Source of the DNA: an uncultured Planctomycetaceae bacterium
GTDB lineage: Bacteria > Planctomycetota > Planctomycetia > Planctomycetales > Planctomycetaceae
Length of the DNA stretch: 64,000 nucleotides
Reading direction: 5' to 3'
Assembly (NCBI GenBank): GCA_943787265.1
Contig: CALSLT010000015.1
Span: 163,152-227,151, forward strand
The position numbers were made by a program, and so were the translations under genes. Positions 19,341-30,154 of the stretch are shown one piece after another. The notes under the pieces were generated by a model, which saw only the letters and a list, made by a program, of their open reading frames with translations, did not search any database and had not been told where the DNA came from. Each line of letters starts with the position of its first letter. The first letter of the stretch is position 1.

Positions 19341-21464
19341 ATGAGTCAGGATTTTTCAGCCACAGAGCCCGCCGCTCACGAAGAAACATGGCGGGAGATC
19401 GAAGAAGTTGTCCAGGAGGTCACTCGGCAATCAAGAGCCGCCGTGCCTGCAGATCGCTTTTTCACCGGACTGCTGGAAAGCTCCGTACGGACTCTGGCCG
19501 CAACCGGCGGAGCGGTCTGGCTGAGGCAACCTGAAGGGCTGCGGCTTGAACACCAGGTCAACCTCGTCAGAACCGGACTGGTTACTGGCCCCGACGCCGA
19601 CGACGTTCAGAATGTCGAACAGCGAGCACAGCAGCATCAACGTCTGCTGGACCGAATCTCGCGTCAAACCGACACTCACGCAGTGTCGCCGCAGTCAGGC
19701 ACAACGTCCGCATCAGCTCCTGACGGATTGCCGGAAAACCCAACAGACTTCCTGCTCCTCTTCTGCCCGGTCATCGTCGATGACCGAGTGCTCGGCGTTC
19801 TGGAAATCTTTCAGCGACCAAACGTCTCGCCCGGCGCCGTTCAGGGATTCCTGAGATTTCTGGCAGCACTCGCCGAACTTGCGTCTGACTACTTGAGAAA
19901 TTCACAACTCCGCGAACTCCAGGATCGAGCGACACTCTGGAGCCAGTTCGAACAGTTCACAGAACGCGTCCATCAAGGCCTCGACGTTGATCAGATCGCC
20001 GCGTCAATCGCCAACGACGGCCGACATCTAATCGGCTGTGACAGAGTGACGGTTGCCGTCCGCAAGGGATCACGTTTTCCGATTCGTGCCGTCAGCGGAC
20101 TCGATTCGATCGATCGCCGATCCAACGTTCTACGAGCAGCCAAAGATCTGATCCGCCGAGTCGTCGTCACGAAAGACCCATTCTGGTATCAGGATTCTGC
20201 GGACGACGACCACGCTCAGCCACACGTCGAAATCGCTCCGCAACTTGCAGATTCTGTTCACAGATACCTCGATGAATCACCGGCCCGGCTTCTGGCAGTC
20301 CTCCCGTTGATGCCTGCTTCGCAATCCGCAGACGGTAAGTCCGATTCCAAGCAACGCAGCTCGCGCAAAGACCAACCGATCGGAGCCATTCTGATCGAAC
20401 GCTTCGAAGGAGCCAGCACATCCGGATTGACGCGTCATCGCTCAGAAGTCGTTGCACGCCAAAGCGCATCAGCACTGAAAAACGCTCTCGAGCATTCAAA
20501 CCTGCCGTTCCTTCCGTTGCTCAGAATAGTAGGCAAAGTCGGTTGGCATCTGAGACTCCGACAACTTCCACGAACCGTACTTGTCGTCGGAAGTTTGATC
20601 GCCGCTGCGGTGGCTATGGTCGTCGTCCCTGCTGACTTCACAGTCGAAGGACACGGCGAACTTCAGCCCGCCGTTCGCCGAGGTGTCTTCGCATCAAGCG
20701 ACGGCATCGTCGCCACGCTCGCGCCGCCTTTGACGGCGAACGAAACGGCATCCGTGTCTGCAGGAGAAACTCTTGCCGAACTCTCGAACACCGATCTCGA
20801 CTTCGAACTCACAAGAGTCCTTGGAGAAATCCGGACCGCTCGCGAAAGCCTCAGCACCAAAGAAGTCCAACGCCTGAACGTCGACGATTCGGATCCCAAC
20901 TGGGAATCGCAACTCGAAAAACTTTCAGCCGAGGAAAAGGAACTGGAAGTCAGCGTCGCCAGTCTGGAAGCTCAACTGAAAGCGCTGAAGCTGCAGCAGA
21001 CCGATCTGATTCTCACAAGCCCTATCGACGGCCAACTATTGACCTGGGAAGCCGCCCGAATCCTCGAAAACCGACCTGTCCGACGTGGCGATCTACTCGT
21101 CAAGATCGCTGACGTCGACGGCCCGTGGGTTCTGGAAATTCGAGTCCCCGACCAGAATATCGGCTACGTCAACGACGCTCGCCGGGAACTCAAACGGGAC
21201 CTCGACGTCTCATTCGTTCTGGCGACCGATCCCAAAACGACGTGGACCGGCAACGTAACTGACGTTGCCAAAGACACACGTTCCTTTGGAGAGTCCGGGC
21301 CAACTGTTCTGGTGACCGTCGAAATCGATCGAGGCAGTATTCCTGAAAATCAGCTTCGGCCTGGCGCGACGGTCATTCCGCACATTCATACGGGACAACG
21401 ACCAATTGGTTTTGTGTGGTTCCACGAACTGATTCATACTGTCCGAACGAAACTGCTGTTTTAG
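19341..21464 (+). CDS. GAF-domain / HlyD-type membrane fusion protein
   Basis: A 707-residue fusion. Residues ~30-180 and ~195-385 look like two GAF-type sensor domains (FFTGLLESSVRTLAATGGAVWL, then DQIAASIANDGRHLIGCDRVTVAVRKGS). One membrane helix follows (VLVVGSLIAAAVAMVVV, about 411-428). The rest is a HlyD-like adaptor: a split lipoyl/barrel-sandwich domain (VEGHGELQPAVRRGVFASSDGIVATL ... LILTSPIDGQLLTWEAA), a coiled-coil hairpin between (LEKLSAEEKELEVSVASLEAQLKAL), and a beta-barrel end. Canonical HlyD proteins link an inner-membrane pump to an outer-membrane channel. The large GAF head would be cytosolic and could sense a ligand. The next gene encodes a second adaptor, 50 bases away. 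Confidence 0.8.
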   Translation: MSQDFSATEPAAHEETWREIEEVVQEVTRQSRAAVPADRFFTGLLESSVRTLAATGGAVWLRQPEGLRLEHQVNLVRTGLVTGPDADDVQNVEQRAQQHQRLLDRISRQTDTHAVSPQSGTTSASAPDGLPENPTDFLLLFCPVIVDDRVLGVLEIFQRPNVSPGAVQGFLRFLAALAELASDYLRNSQLRELQDRATLWSQFEQFTERVHQGLDVDQIAASIANDGRHLIGCDRVTVAVRKGSRFPIRAVSGLDSIDRRSNVLRAAKDLIRRVVVTKDPFWYQDSADDDHAQPHVEIAPQLADSVHRYLDESPARLLAVLPLMPASQSADGKSDSKQRSSRKDQPIGAILIERFEGASTSGLTRHRSEVVARQSASALKNALEHSNLPFLPLLRIVGKVGWHLRLRQLPRTVLVVGSLIAAAVAMVVVPADFTVEGHGELQPAVRRGVFASSDGIVATLAPPLTANETASVSAGETLAELSNTDLDFELTRVLGEIRTARESLSTKEVQRLNVDDSDPNWESQLEKLSAEEKELEVSVASLEAQLKALKLQQTDLILTSPIDGQLLTWEAARILENRPVRRGDLLVKIADVDGPWVLEIRVPDQNIGYVNDARRELKRDLDVSFVLATDPKTTWTGNVTDVAKDTRSFGESGPTVLVTVEIDRGSIPENQLRPGATVIPHIHTGQRPIGFVWFHELIHTVRTKLLF

Positions 21465-21514
21465 TCACGCTGCGGCATTCCTGCCGGTTGCAAACAAAAC
21501 CGAAAGTCGAGCAC

Positions 21515-22444
21515 ATGCGTAACAGCCTCTCAATGATGTCCGTAACCGGTGCCCTCTTCGTGGCACTGATTGTCTTTTCCCGTCAGCCCGCCATCGCGGC
21601 CGACGGAACAGTGACTGTGACAGGTGCCCTTGTAACCGTCGTCCAGGAACGCGACATCGCCGCTCGTGAGACCGGGTTAATTTCCAAGGTCCACTTCAAG
21701 GCTGGCGAGTTCATCGACGCCAACTCAGTCCTCGCCGAACTCGACTCAACACAAGCTCGACTCAAAGTCGAGGAAGCTCAAATCCAATACAACAAGGCGT
21801 TGGAAGCAGCCAGCAGCGATCTCGAAAGTCGCGCAGCTCGAAAGTCTCTCGACGTTTCGAAAGCAGAACTCGCACGCGCACAGGAAGCAAACAAGCAATT
21901 TTCCAAATCAATCTCACAAACCGAAATGGACCGTCTTCGTCTGACGACGGAACGTGCAGAATTGTTGATCGAACAGTCCGAACAGACCGCTCGTCTCACC
22001 AAACTCGACGCAGACCTGCGAAAGAATCAACTCGACTTTGCACAACACACACTGGACCGACACCGCATTTTCACCCCAATCTCGGGCATGGTCGTCCAGG
22101 TAAGTTTCCATCCGGGTGAATGGGTCGAGACCGGAAAAAGTATCGCACGAGTCCTGCGTCTGGACCGGCTGGGCTGTGAAGGCCGTGTCGCGGCGGAATC
22201 GGTCGACGTCTCTATGATCGGCCGCCCCGTGCGAATCACCATTCATCCACCAAACGGAAAATCGGTGACACTGCCCGGCCAACTGACTTTTGTCGATCCT
22301 CAAGTTAATCGAATCAAAAAGGACGTTTTGATCAGAGCTGAATTCGACAACGCAAAGCTGACCATCCTGCCAGGGATGGCCGCGGAAATCGAAATCGCGG
22401 GACAAAGTAAAATCGCCAAAGTCGCAGCCCCCGCCAACAAGTAG
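21515..22444 (+). CDS. HlyD/RND-type periplasmic adaptor protein
   Basis: A 309-residue exported adaptor. ATG 21515 gives a clean signal peptide (MMSVTGALFVALIVFSRQPAIAA); the frame is open upstream inside the previous gene's end, which I do not use. The order is: lipoyl half-motif (ARETGLISKVHFKAGEFIDANSVLAELD), an alpha-hairpin coiled coil of ~100 residues (QARLKVEEAQIQYNKALEAA ...), the second lipoyl half (DRHRIFTPISGMVVQVSFHPGEWVETG), and a beta-barrel domain. It is translated directly after the GAF-HlyD gene, so the two adaptors probably act in one transport or secretion complex. No inner-membrane transporter is encoded beside them. Confidence 0.82.
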   Translation: MRNSLSMMSVTGALFVALIVFSRQPAIAADGTVTVTGALVTVVQERDIAARETGLISKVHFKAGEFIDANSVLAELDSTQARLKVEEAQIQYNKALEAASSDLESRAARKSLDVSKAELARAQEANKQFSKSISQTEMDRLRLTTERAELLIEQSEQTARLTKLDADLRKNQLDFAQHTLDRHRIFTPISGMVVQVSFHPGEWVETGKSIARVLRLDRLGCEGRVAAESVDVSMIGRPVRITIHPPNGKSVTLPGQLTFVDPQVNRIKKDVLIRAEFDNAKLTILPGMAAEIEIAGQSKIAKVAAPANK

Positions 22445-22459
22445 CACTTACGGATCGCT

Positions 22460-23665
22460 TTAGATTTGGCGGATCAGCAGTGACTCCAGTTCGCAGGGCT
22501 CCAATCCCGAATGATTCGCGAACAGTTTTTACACTGTCTGGAAGTTCGACCGGCTTTGACGCCGAGTCTCGAATCGCTCGAATGAGGATGTTTCTTCGGC
22601 GTGTGTTCCAGGCTGATAAATTCCAGAACCTGCGTCCGGTATCCGCAACCTTCCAGAAGCTCGGCACGCAGGGAATCGGTCAGCATCTCTGCGAACCGTT
22701 CCTTAAGAATGCCTCGTCGCATGATTGGCGAAAGGAAGTCCGTCTTCAGCTTTGACGCGACTTCGTGATGGCAACACGGAACGGCGAAGATAACTTTCGC
22801 ATCCCACTCGACGGATCGCGCAAGTGCGACATCCGTCGCCGTATCACACGCGTGAAGCGAGACGCTCAGATCGACAGACTCCAACGGGCGAGTAGCCGGC
22901 CATGTCGCCAGATTCGAAGCGGTAAACCGTCGCAGTTAAGTTTCCTGGCGATCTCGTTGCAGTGTTCAACAACTTCGGTTTTAAGGTCGAGGCCAACGAT
23001 GTCAACTTTCCGACCGTGAATTCGATTGAGCAGATGATGCAGAGCAAAAGTCAGGTAGCTCTTTCCGCATCCAAAATCGACAACTCTGATCGGACCAGTC
23101 TTCGGGAACGATTCGTAAACATCCTCGACGAATTCAAGATACCTGTTGATCTCTGCCGAAACTTGTCGAACTTCTGCTTCCGGACGTTGCCTTTCGGCAG
23201 TCATGACGCCGATCTCTTCCAGAAAACCACACGGAGTTCCATCAGCGATCAGATAGTGCTTCTGACGATTGTGTTCCGTCGATTCGGATTTCCGTTTCGA
23301 CGGAGGAAACTGATGAGCCCCGAACTTTCCCGCTCGCTTTGACCTTAACCGTGAAATCAAATCCCGAGGTAAAGAGACGCCCACGCCGAAACTCGCTTGA
23401 GATCAATCTTTCGATCTCGGAGGCCGCGTCGTTAAGTACGAAATTGCGATGCGTCTCGCGGCGAGCTTCGCAAAACGTAAACTGAAAACTCCGCCCAGCT
23501 TTAAGGTCAACTGGGCGTACAATAATCTTCTCGATCGGCTCCTGCTTGCTACTACCGTCGCCGTTCGGCGAGACATCAGCGCCACCAACTGAATGACTCA
23601 GAACAAGATGAATGAACGAATCCTGCTCGACGGCCGTTTTGAAATGAAGCGTGAGAATCGTTCAT
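22460..23665 (-). CDS. Class I SAM-dependent methyltransferase, Methyltransf_32-like (frameshifted)
   Basis: Reconstructed as one ~400-codon gene from ATG 23663-23665 to TAA 22462-22460, with shifts near 23635, 23380, 22870, 22570 and 22540. The first lies in an A-run (four A where three fit). The N-terminal part reads FIHLVLSHSVGGADVSPNGDG and later RSFQFTFCEARRETHRNF. The catalytic domain has IRVVDFGCGKSYLTFALHHLL (SAM motif I), GLDLKTEVVEHCN (motif II), then VSLHACDTATDVALARSVEW and VPCCHHEVASKL, and finally EFISLEHTPKN. These are marks of the methyltransferase-32 family; eukaryotic members include GSTCD and METTL25-like proteins. Substrate unknown, possibly RNA. The end overlaps the spacer after the adaptor gene on the other strand. 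Confidence 0.78.
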
Positions 23666-24211
23666 GAGCGGTGTTTCGATGCCATCTACAACGGAAAAAT
23701 GTCAGTACACAAGCAGAGGCTACCGCCGCCCCTCACAGAATTTGCTTCCAAGCAGATTCGTCGCCAAAGAGTCAGAAACTCGGCGTGCAATCCCGAAGTG
23801 TTGCCACTTCGTCGACATCTGCAAACTCACACCGGTTTTGGTGCTGACATTGCTCCCTCAACAAGTCGGGGGCATACGAATCCTGCATCAAAAACGGGGC
23901 GACGATCACTATCGCTTCAGCACTCTGCTGAAAACGTTTGTCGGCCATTAGCGATTTCGACGTAAGTAAACTGCAGCGTTTGCACGGCCGACGCTCGGTC
24001 CTGCTTGCAGGCTGCTCTTTCGTAAGCAGAACAGGCTCCTCGCCTTACGACTCAACCGCCTGAGTACGTGTATTTGAACGTCGATTTCGGGTAAGTTCCC
24101 TGTTCAAAATTCTGGAGCATTCTGAGCGACTGCAAACACATGGCGCCGTTTGTCCCGACAGAAACTTTTCGCACTCAGCAATGAATAACTTAAACACGAG
24201 GAATTCAAATT
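23666..24211. other. Gene-free stretch
   Basis: About 545 bases between the minus-strand methyltransferase and the plus-strand oxidoreductase. A 95-codon frame at 23664-23951 and an overlapping 104-codon frame exist on the plus strand, but neither has a ribosome binding site, signal or recognisable domain. Given the dense single-base shifts in the flanking genes, a damaged small gene cannot be excluded. Confidence 0.3.
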
Positions 24212-25594
24212 ATGTCGACATCTCATCACACGACTCGCCGTAGTTTTCTCAAGGGAGCCGCCGCCGCAGGGGCCGCCAGCATTTTCTGCCACCCGACGAA
24301 TCGAGCTCATGGCTACCAGTCGCCAAATGATCGCCCCGTCTTTGCAACCATCGGGCTGCGAAACCAGGGATGGACGATTACTTCGAAGTCGTTCAAGTTC
24401 GCAGATTTTCGCAGCACTCGCTGATGTCGATTCGAAACGTCCTGGGTGCCAATGTCGAAAAGACAGAAAAGGCACAGAAAAAGAAGCCTGATTCCTACAA
24501 GGACTATCGAAAGGTCCTGGATCGAAAGGACGTCGACGCGGTCATGATCGCAAACGCCGGATCATTGGCACACGAAGATCGCTGTCGAAGCGATGCTCGC
24601 AGGCAAAGACGTCTACTGCGAAAAGCCGCTCACACTGACCATCGCAGAAGGCAAGTTGATCGAGAAAATCGTTAAGCAAACCGGCCGTGTCTTCCAGGTC
24701 GGCACGATGCAGCGTAGCGGAATCCGGACAGCGTTTTCTGCAGGCCATCGCTCTCGTACGAGCCGGGCGAATCGGAACCGTTAAGAAAGTCACTTGTGGC
24801 ATCGGCGGATTTGGTTCTTCCCCCAAAACTTCCGGGTCGCGCCCGTTCCGGCAGAACTCGACTGGGACTTGTGGCTCGGTCCGGCACCGAAAGTCGCTTA
24901 CCGGGCACTGCCAGAGATCAGGAAAGGTTACGGCGGCGGCGTTCCGCTCTACAGCAATTGCCACTACGCGTTCCGTAACTGGCACGAATACTCCGGTGGC
25001 AAGCTGACTGACTGGGGTGCCCATCACGTCGACAATCGCCTGCTGGGCCATTGGAGCGAGCGATACCGGTCCGAGCAAGGTCACACCGCCTCAACTACAA
25101 ACTTCCTGTCGAGTACAAGGACGGTCACCCGCTTGTCGATGACCAGTACAACATCGCGGACGGAGTACAACATTCAGGCGGACATGCCAAACGGCGTTGA
25201 GCTGCTTATCACCAACGAAGGTGACAACGGAATCCTCTTTGAAGGAACGAAGGGACGATTCTTCGTTAATCGAGGCAAGATCGTCGGCAAGCCTGTTGAA
25301 GACTTAGAGAGCAACCCTCTGCCGGACGGGAGCCGTTGAAGATGTCTACGGCGGAAAGGTCAGTGCCAACCCACACGGCTAACTTCATCGAAGGGATGAA
25401 TTCCCGGAAGCAGCCGATCTCGGACGTCTGGTCACACAACCGAAATGCTTGAGATTTGCCACCTCTCTAACATTGCGATGCGTCTGGATCGTGCCGTCAA
25501 ATGGGACCCGGTCAAACGGGAGATCATCGGCGACGACCAAGCAAACTCGTTCCTCTCGCGACAAAACCGCAAGGGCTACGAAATCAACATGTAG
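24212..25594 (+). CDS. Tat-exported Gfo/Idh/MocA family oxidoreductase (frameshifted)
   Basis: One gene of about 460 codons split over several frames. It starts with a twin-arginine signal (TTRRSFLKGAAAAGAASIF). The body shows family landmarks: DYRKVLDRKDVDAVMIANA, VEAMLAGKDVYCEKPLTLT (the EKP motif after the Rossmann fold), FQVGTMQRSE, RAGRIGTVKKV, ELDWDLWLGPAP, YSNCHYAFRNWHEYSGGKLTDWGAHHVD (metal/substrate-site region), and the end RKGYEINM. These enzymes use tightly bound NAD(P) on sugars and related substrates; exported planctomycete members are numerous and mostly uncharacterised. The shift near 24720 is a GG where one G restores the frame (QRSESGQRFLQ), so sequencing error is likely. 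The next gene encodes an exported hydrolase. Confidence 0.8.
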
Positions 25595-25688
25595 TCAACA
25601 ACTGCGAAAAGAAACCGGGGACGGCGTTCATCACAAACGATGTTTCTCCGTCCCTTTTTTACGAATAACGACAAGAACGACCAGCATC

Positions 25689-26608
25689 ATGAAATCGATA
25701 CTCCCAGCACTTTTCCTCGTTGCAGCTACCGTACTTCCGGCAGTTGCTGAGACAGCAAAACAACGATTTCAAAGGGCGCGGCAACTGCCGAGGTCTACAA
25801 AAAGGCATCCGGTGACGACCTCTGGATTTATCGCTTCGATCCTGCGGACCACGATTTGAAGAACGACAAACGCCCTGCCGTTGTGTTCTTTTTCGGAGGC
25901 GGCTGGAACGGCGGAACCGTGACTCAATTCGAGCAGCATTCGAAGTACCTTGCGTCACGAGGAATGGTCGCGTTTGTCGCCGACTATCGCGTGAAGAGTC
26001 GCCAGAAAACCGGGCCGGACGCCTGCGTTGCAGATGGAAAATCTGCAGTTCGCTGGGTGCGTAAAAATGCCGAGCGGCTGGGAATCGACGCGTCTCGAAT
26101 CGCCGCTGGTGGAGGATCCGCTGGTGGGCACGTTGCAGCTACGACCGGAATTTGCGACGGGCTGGACGACGCGGCCGAACAAGGTTCAAAAATCAGTTCC
26201 AAATCTGACGCCTTGCTACTTTTTAACCCGGTGTACGACAACGGTCCAAAAGGATACGGGCACGACCGAGCGAAACCGTGGTTTCCAGCAATTTCTCCCG
26301 CGCACAACATTACCAAAGACGACCCGCCAACGATCGTTTTCCTCGGTTCGAAGGACTCGCTGGTTCCGGTTTCCACCGCGAAGAAGTTCGATGAAGACTT
26401 AAAAGCCGCTGGAGTCAAATCAGAAGTTTGGTTCTACGAAGGTCAGCCACACGGCTTCTTCAACGAAAGCAAGAGCAAGGAATCATTCCTTGATACCGTC
26501 TTGAAAACCGACGCGTTTCTGGTCTCACTCGGGTGGCTAAGCGGAGATGCAGACGAAGCGAAACTGACATCGTTGCTGAATGGGCCTCGGAAACGAAAAA
26601 CACGTTAA
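25689..26608 (+). CDS. Secreted alpha/beta hydrolase (one frameshift)
   Basis: About 305 residues. ATG 25689 opens a signal peptide (ILPALFLVAATVLPAVAE). A frameshift around 25770-25785 joins it to the frame reading TAEVYKKASGDDLWIYRFDP and then RPAVVFFFGGGWNGG, the oxyanion-hole segment. The nucleophile serine is in IAAGGGSAGGHVAA, the acid in FLGSKDSLVPVSTAKKF and the histidine in GQPHGFF, so the triad is complete. It belongs to the BD-FAE/esterase-lipase group; planctomycete members are often predicted acetyl-xylan or sugar-ester esterases, which is inference. It follows the exported oxidoreductase by 95 bases on the same strand and may share its transcript. Confidence 0.82.
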
Positions 26609-26763
26609 CGCATCCGACAGCGATTTCTTTTTCTGTCCGATGACTGCGACGACAAGCAAACAATGGTTACCCCTACTGCAGGCATGGCTGTTCACGGCGA
26701 GGTTGCGGCCTATTGCCAATTAGGCGGCAAAACTCCATAGCGTCGCACTTCAAGGAAGATCAC

Positions 26764-27591
26764 GTGGAAGACTTACTGCATTCTGATCAGCTTCCAAAGC
26801 TCAATGGCGGGACGCTCCTGCTTTCTTTTTCAGGCTGGATGGACGGGGGCGATGCGTCGACGGGAACGGTCAGTCGGTTGATTCGGCTGCTCGATGCTGA
26901 GCCGATCGCTGAAATCGACATCGAGCCTTACTACATCTTCAATCAGCCAGGATCGATGGAGCACGCGGCACAGTTTCGGCCGCACATCAATATTGAAGAT
27001 GGGCTTGTCAAATCGGTCGAAATGCCGAAGAACGAGTTCTATCACGTTGCTTCAGCCAACCTGCTCCTCTTCAAGGGCAAAGAGCCAAACCTGAAATGGC
27101 GAACCTTTGGCGACTGCATCTTTGAGGTTGCGCGGCAGTGTGAGATTTCGCGGCTGATGTTTGTGGGATCGTTCGGCGGAACCGTTCCACACACTCGCGA
27201 ACCGCGCATGTACGTAACATGTTCCGACGAGAAACTGCACGATGAAATGGCTCAGTTCGGCATGCGTCGGACGGGCTACGAAGGCCCGGGTTCGTTCATG
27301 ACGTATCTAATGTCGAAGGCTCCCGAGCAGGGCCTCGACATGGTGTCACTCGTTGCCGAAATTCCCGGCTACCTGCAAGGCACAAATCCGTTCTGCATCG
27401 AAGCAATCACTCGCCGCCTTGCCGCAATTTTGAAACTGTCTCCGGACATGGACGAGCTTCGTACAACCAGCAACGAGTGGGAGCAGGAAATCTCTGCCAT
27501 TATCGAAGAGAACGACGAGATGGCCCGTAAAATTCTCGAACTTGAAGACGACTACGATCGAGACCTGCTCGAACAGAACGAGGAGGCTTAG
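26764..27591 (+). CDS. PAC2 family protein
   Basis: About 275 residues, starting at GTG 26764 because AAGGAAG lies six bases upstream; the frame is open further to a TTG at 26713. The N-terminal domain reads LLSFSGWMDGGDASTGTVSRLI, then PYYIFNQPGSMEHAAQFRPHI, and later GSFGGTVPHTREPRMYVTCS and TGYEGPGSFMTYLMSKA. This fits the PAC2 (proteasome assembly chaperone 2-like) family of bacteria and archaea. The C-terminal 60 residues are a helical, strongly acidic region likely to coil (IEENDEMARKILELEDDY). In actinobacteria such proteins neighbour proteasome genes. Here no proteasome gene is near, and the function is unknown. Confidence 0.82.
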   Translation: MEDLLHSDQLPKLNGGTLLLSFSGWMDGGDASTGTVSRLIRLLDAEPIAEIDIEPYYIFNQPGSMEHAAQFRPHINIEDGLVKSVEMPKNEFYHVASANLLLFKGKEPNLKWRTFGDCIFEVARQCEISRLMFVGSFGGTVPHTREPRMYVTCSDEKLHDEMAQFGMRRTGYEGPGSFMTYLMSKAPEQGLDMVSLVAEIPGYLQGTNPFCIEAITRRLAAILKLSPDMDELRTTSNEWEQEISAIIEENDEMARKILELEDDYDRDLLEQNEEA

Positions 27592-29271
27592 GTATGGCAG
27601 TAAGCTGACTCATCACGCCCGATCAACAATCTCCGGTTTCGAGAACACGCATGGCTCAAACAAGCATGCTTATCGCGAAGAGGCGAATGATGAAGTCAAA
27701 CCGCGTTGCCATATTTTTCTGTCTCGCTGTTTTGCTCATTGGGTTGACCGCCGACTCGACGACCGCGGCCGAAGTACTGACTCACCCTGCCATGAGAACA
27801 GTGCCCGAGACGCCGTTACGACAACTCAGCGGTGGCCCGTCGCGATTCGTCGACTCGAAAATCGGCGACGATGCTCAAGCCGGCTCGGAAGCACAACCGT
27901 GGAAGACGCTTCGGTATGCGCTGCGGCAACTCAAACCCGGCGACACGCTCTATCTACGTGGTGGGACCTTCTACGAGCGACCAGTGCTCAGTCGATCTGG
28001 CACGATTGATGCCCCGATTACGATTCGATCGTACCCCGGCGAGACAGTAATCATCGACGGAGGACTCCGTGAATTCTTCGAACAGCCAGCCTCGAGTTGG
28101 AAACCGTTTGCCGATGGCGTTCCTGGCGAGTTCGTTTCAACTCGCACCTATCATGAATTGAACGACCGCCGCGTCCCGCATCAGTTTCTGTCAGGCTCGT
28201 GGGAGCCAATGTGGAGCAAAGAGGATGAGCGACCAATAGCCCTGGGGCATTTTGGAGACACGATGGTGCCGCTGCATGGCTATCGTCATTTGTCTGGGCT
28301 GCGTGCGGCGAATGAATTCTGGCTTGCCAATAAGAATGACCGAAGCAAAGGCGTTTATTGCGAGCCGGGGCTTTGGTTCAACCGCGAGACAGGACGCGTT
28401 CACGCGAGATTGGCTCATCACACTTTGCCGGGGCTGGGCGACCGGTCATATCGTGGAGAGACTGACCCTCGAAATATTCCAATGGTTGTAGCTGTTGGTT
28501 TTGGTGACGACGTTCTACGAATCAGCGGAATCAGGCATGTGCGAATCTTCGATCTGACGCTACGCGGAGCGACAGGCAGTCCGATGATTCACGTTTACGG
28601 ATCGGAAGACGTGGAGCTTGATCATCTGACAATCTACGGCGGATTTCCCGGTTTGCTGGTCAATGCAACGCAGAAACTGAAAGTCTCAAATTCCGCATTT
28701 CGAGGACTAGCCGCTCCCTGGTCCGGACGTGCCCACATGAAGTATCTGGGCACGGCGTCGTATCAGATCGTCATGCAGAACAGCCAACCGCTCAATGAGG
28801 ACATTGAATTTGCGTTTTGTGAATTCACAGACGATCACGACTTTGCATTTTTGCGTTACGCAAAGAACCTGCGGATGCATCACTGCCTGGTCGACCATTT
28901 CAACGATGACGGACTGGAGTGCGGAGCGAAGTTGCGCGACCACTCGATCTACATTTTCCAGAATCGAATTGGTGCCTGCTTGGGCGTCTTTCAGCAGCAC
29001 GAGATTGAGTTAAAAGCATCTCCCCCCGTTCATACGCAAGGGTCTGGTGTTTATGTATTCCGCAATGTGATCGATACGCGTGCTGGCGTGCCTTATCAGT
29101 TGCCGCGGGAAGCTGATTCGAGCGGCGCATTCCTGCATGCCGAAGGCCATCTGCTAAGTGATCATGGCAGTCCGATTTATCCGGTCATGCGATTCTACCA
29201 GAACACATTTCTACGAGAGTCGCCGGTCTTTCGTGGCCATTTTCTGTTTGGCCTCGGAGCAGTCGGACTAG

Positions 29272-30154
29272 GTCGTACGGACATTCATCTTGCTGTTTGT
29301 CGTTAGTTTGAATGAGGATGTCTATCGTCTCAAGGAGGAGCACGATGGTCCGACGTCATGAACTGAGCGATGAACAGTGGAATGTGATCAAGAGTTTGAT
29401 CCCGGGAAAGAAAAGTGATCCAGGGCGGACAGGTCGTAACAATCGATTGTTTATCAACGCCGTGTTGTTTGTGCTGAAAACTGGCATTCCCTGGGAAGAT
29501 CTTCCTGGTCGATACGGAAAACCCAACTCGGTTTGGAAGCGGTACGATCGCTGGTGTTCCCGAGGTGTCTGGGAGCGGATTTTCCTGGCCATCGGTGAGT
29601 CAGGACTGACAGACGAATTGCAGGAAGTACAGATAGATTCTACCAGCATCAAAGCTCACCCGGTCGCTTCCACCGGACGCCGCCTGGCAGATGAAAAAAA
29701 GAAGACGCTGACGAACGACGCTGCCTTGGCCGTTCTCGTGGCGGACTGACGACCAAAGTTCACGCAGTAACTGGCAGGAGCGGCCGGCTTGTCACCTTCC
29801 AGCTGACGGTCGGTCAACCTGGCGATGCTCCTTTGGGAGAACAGTTGCTCAAAGACTTCAAACGCGGTGATGTGGGCACCATCATCGCTGACGCCGCGTA
29901 CGATTCAGACGCGATCCGCAAGCGTGCCCGACAGCTCAGGGCAAAGGTGTGCATCAAGCCAAATGCCGGACGCAAAAAGAAAAAGAGATACAACAGGACG
30001 GTCTACAAACACCGCAATCTCATCGAACGATTCTTTGGAAGAATCAAACGCTGCCGCCGCATCGCCACACGCTACGAGAAAAAGCCGGCGAACTTCGCCG
30101 GCTTCATCTGGCTCGCAGCACTAATCACAGACATGGTCTGAATGTCCGTACGAC
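29272..30154 (+). mobile_element. IS5-family insertion sequence
   Basis: An 883-base element with perfect 16-bp inverted ends: GTCGTACGGACATTCA at 29272 and its complement ending at 30154. It is flanked by a direct CTAG on both sides (29268-29271 and 30155-30158). CTAG fits the YTAR target duplicated by the IS5 group. It encodes one transposase in two overlapping frames. The termini and duplication are intact, so the insertion is probably recent. It disrupts the beta-helix gene. Confidence 0.9.
29345..30141 (+). CDS. IS5-family transposase, read by -1 frameshift
   Basis: The first frame (29345-29749) has a strong AGGAGG at 29333-29338 and encodes the N-terminal DUF4096-like domain (MVRRHELSDEQWNVIKSLIP ... 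VWKRYDRWCSRGVWERIF) and the first catalytic Asp (QIDSTSIKAHP). The second, in the -1 frame to 30141, encodes LGRSRGGLTTKVHAV, DAAYDSDAIR with the second Asp, and NLIERFFGRIKRCRRIATRYEK with the catalytic Glu. The seven-A run 29694-29700 followed by G reads A AAA AAG in the zero frame, a classic slippery heptamer, so the fusion protein is most likely made by programmed -1 frameshifting. Confidence 0.88.
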
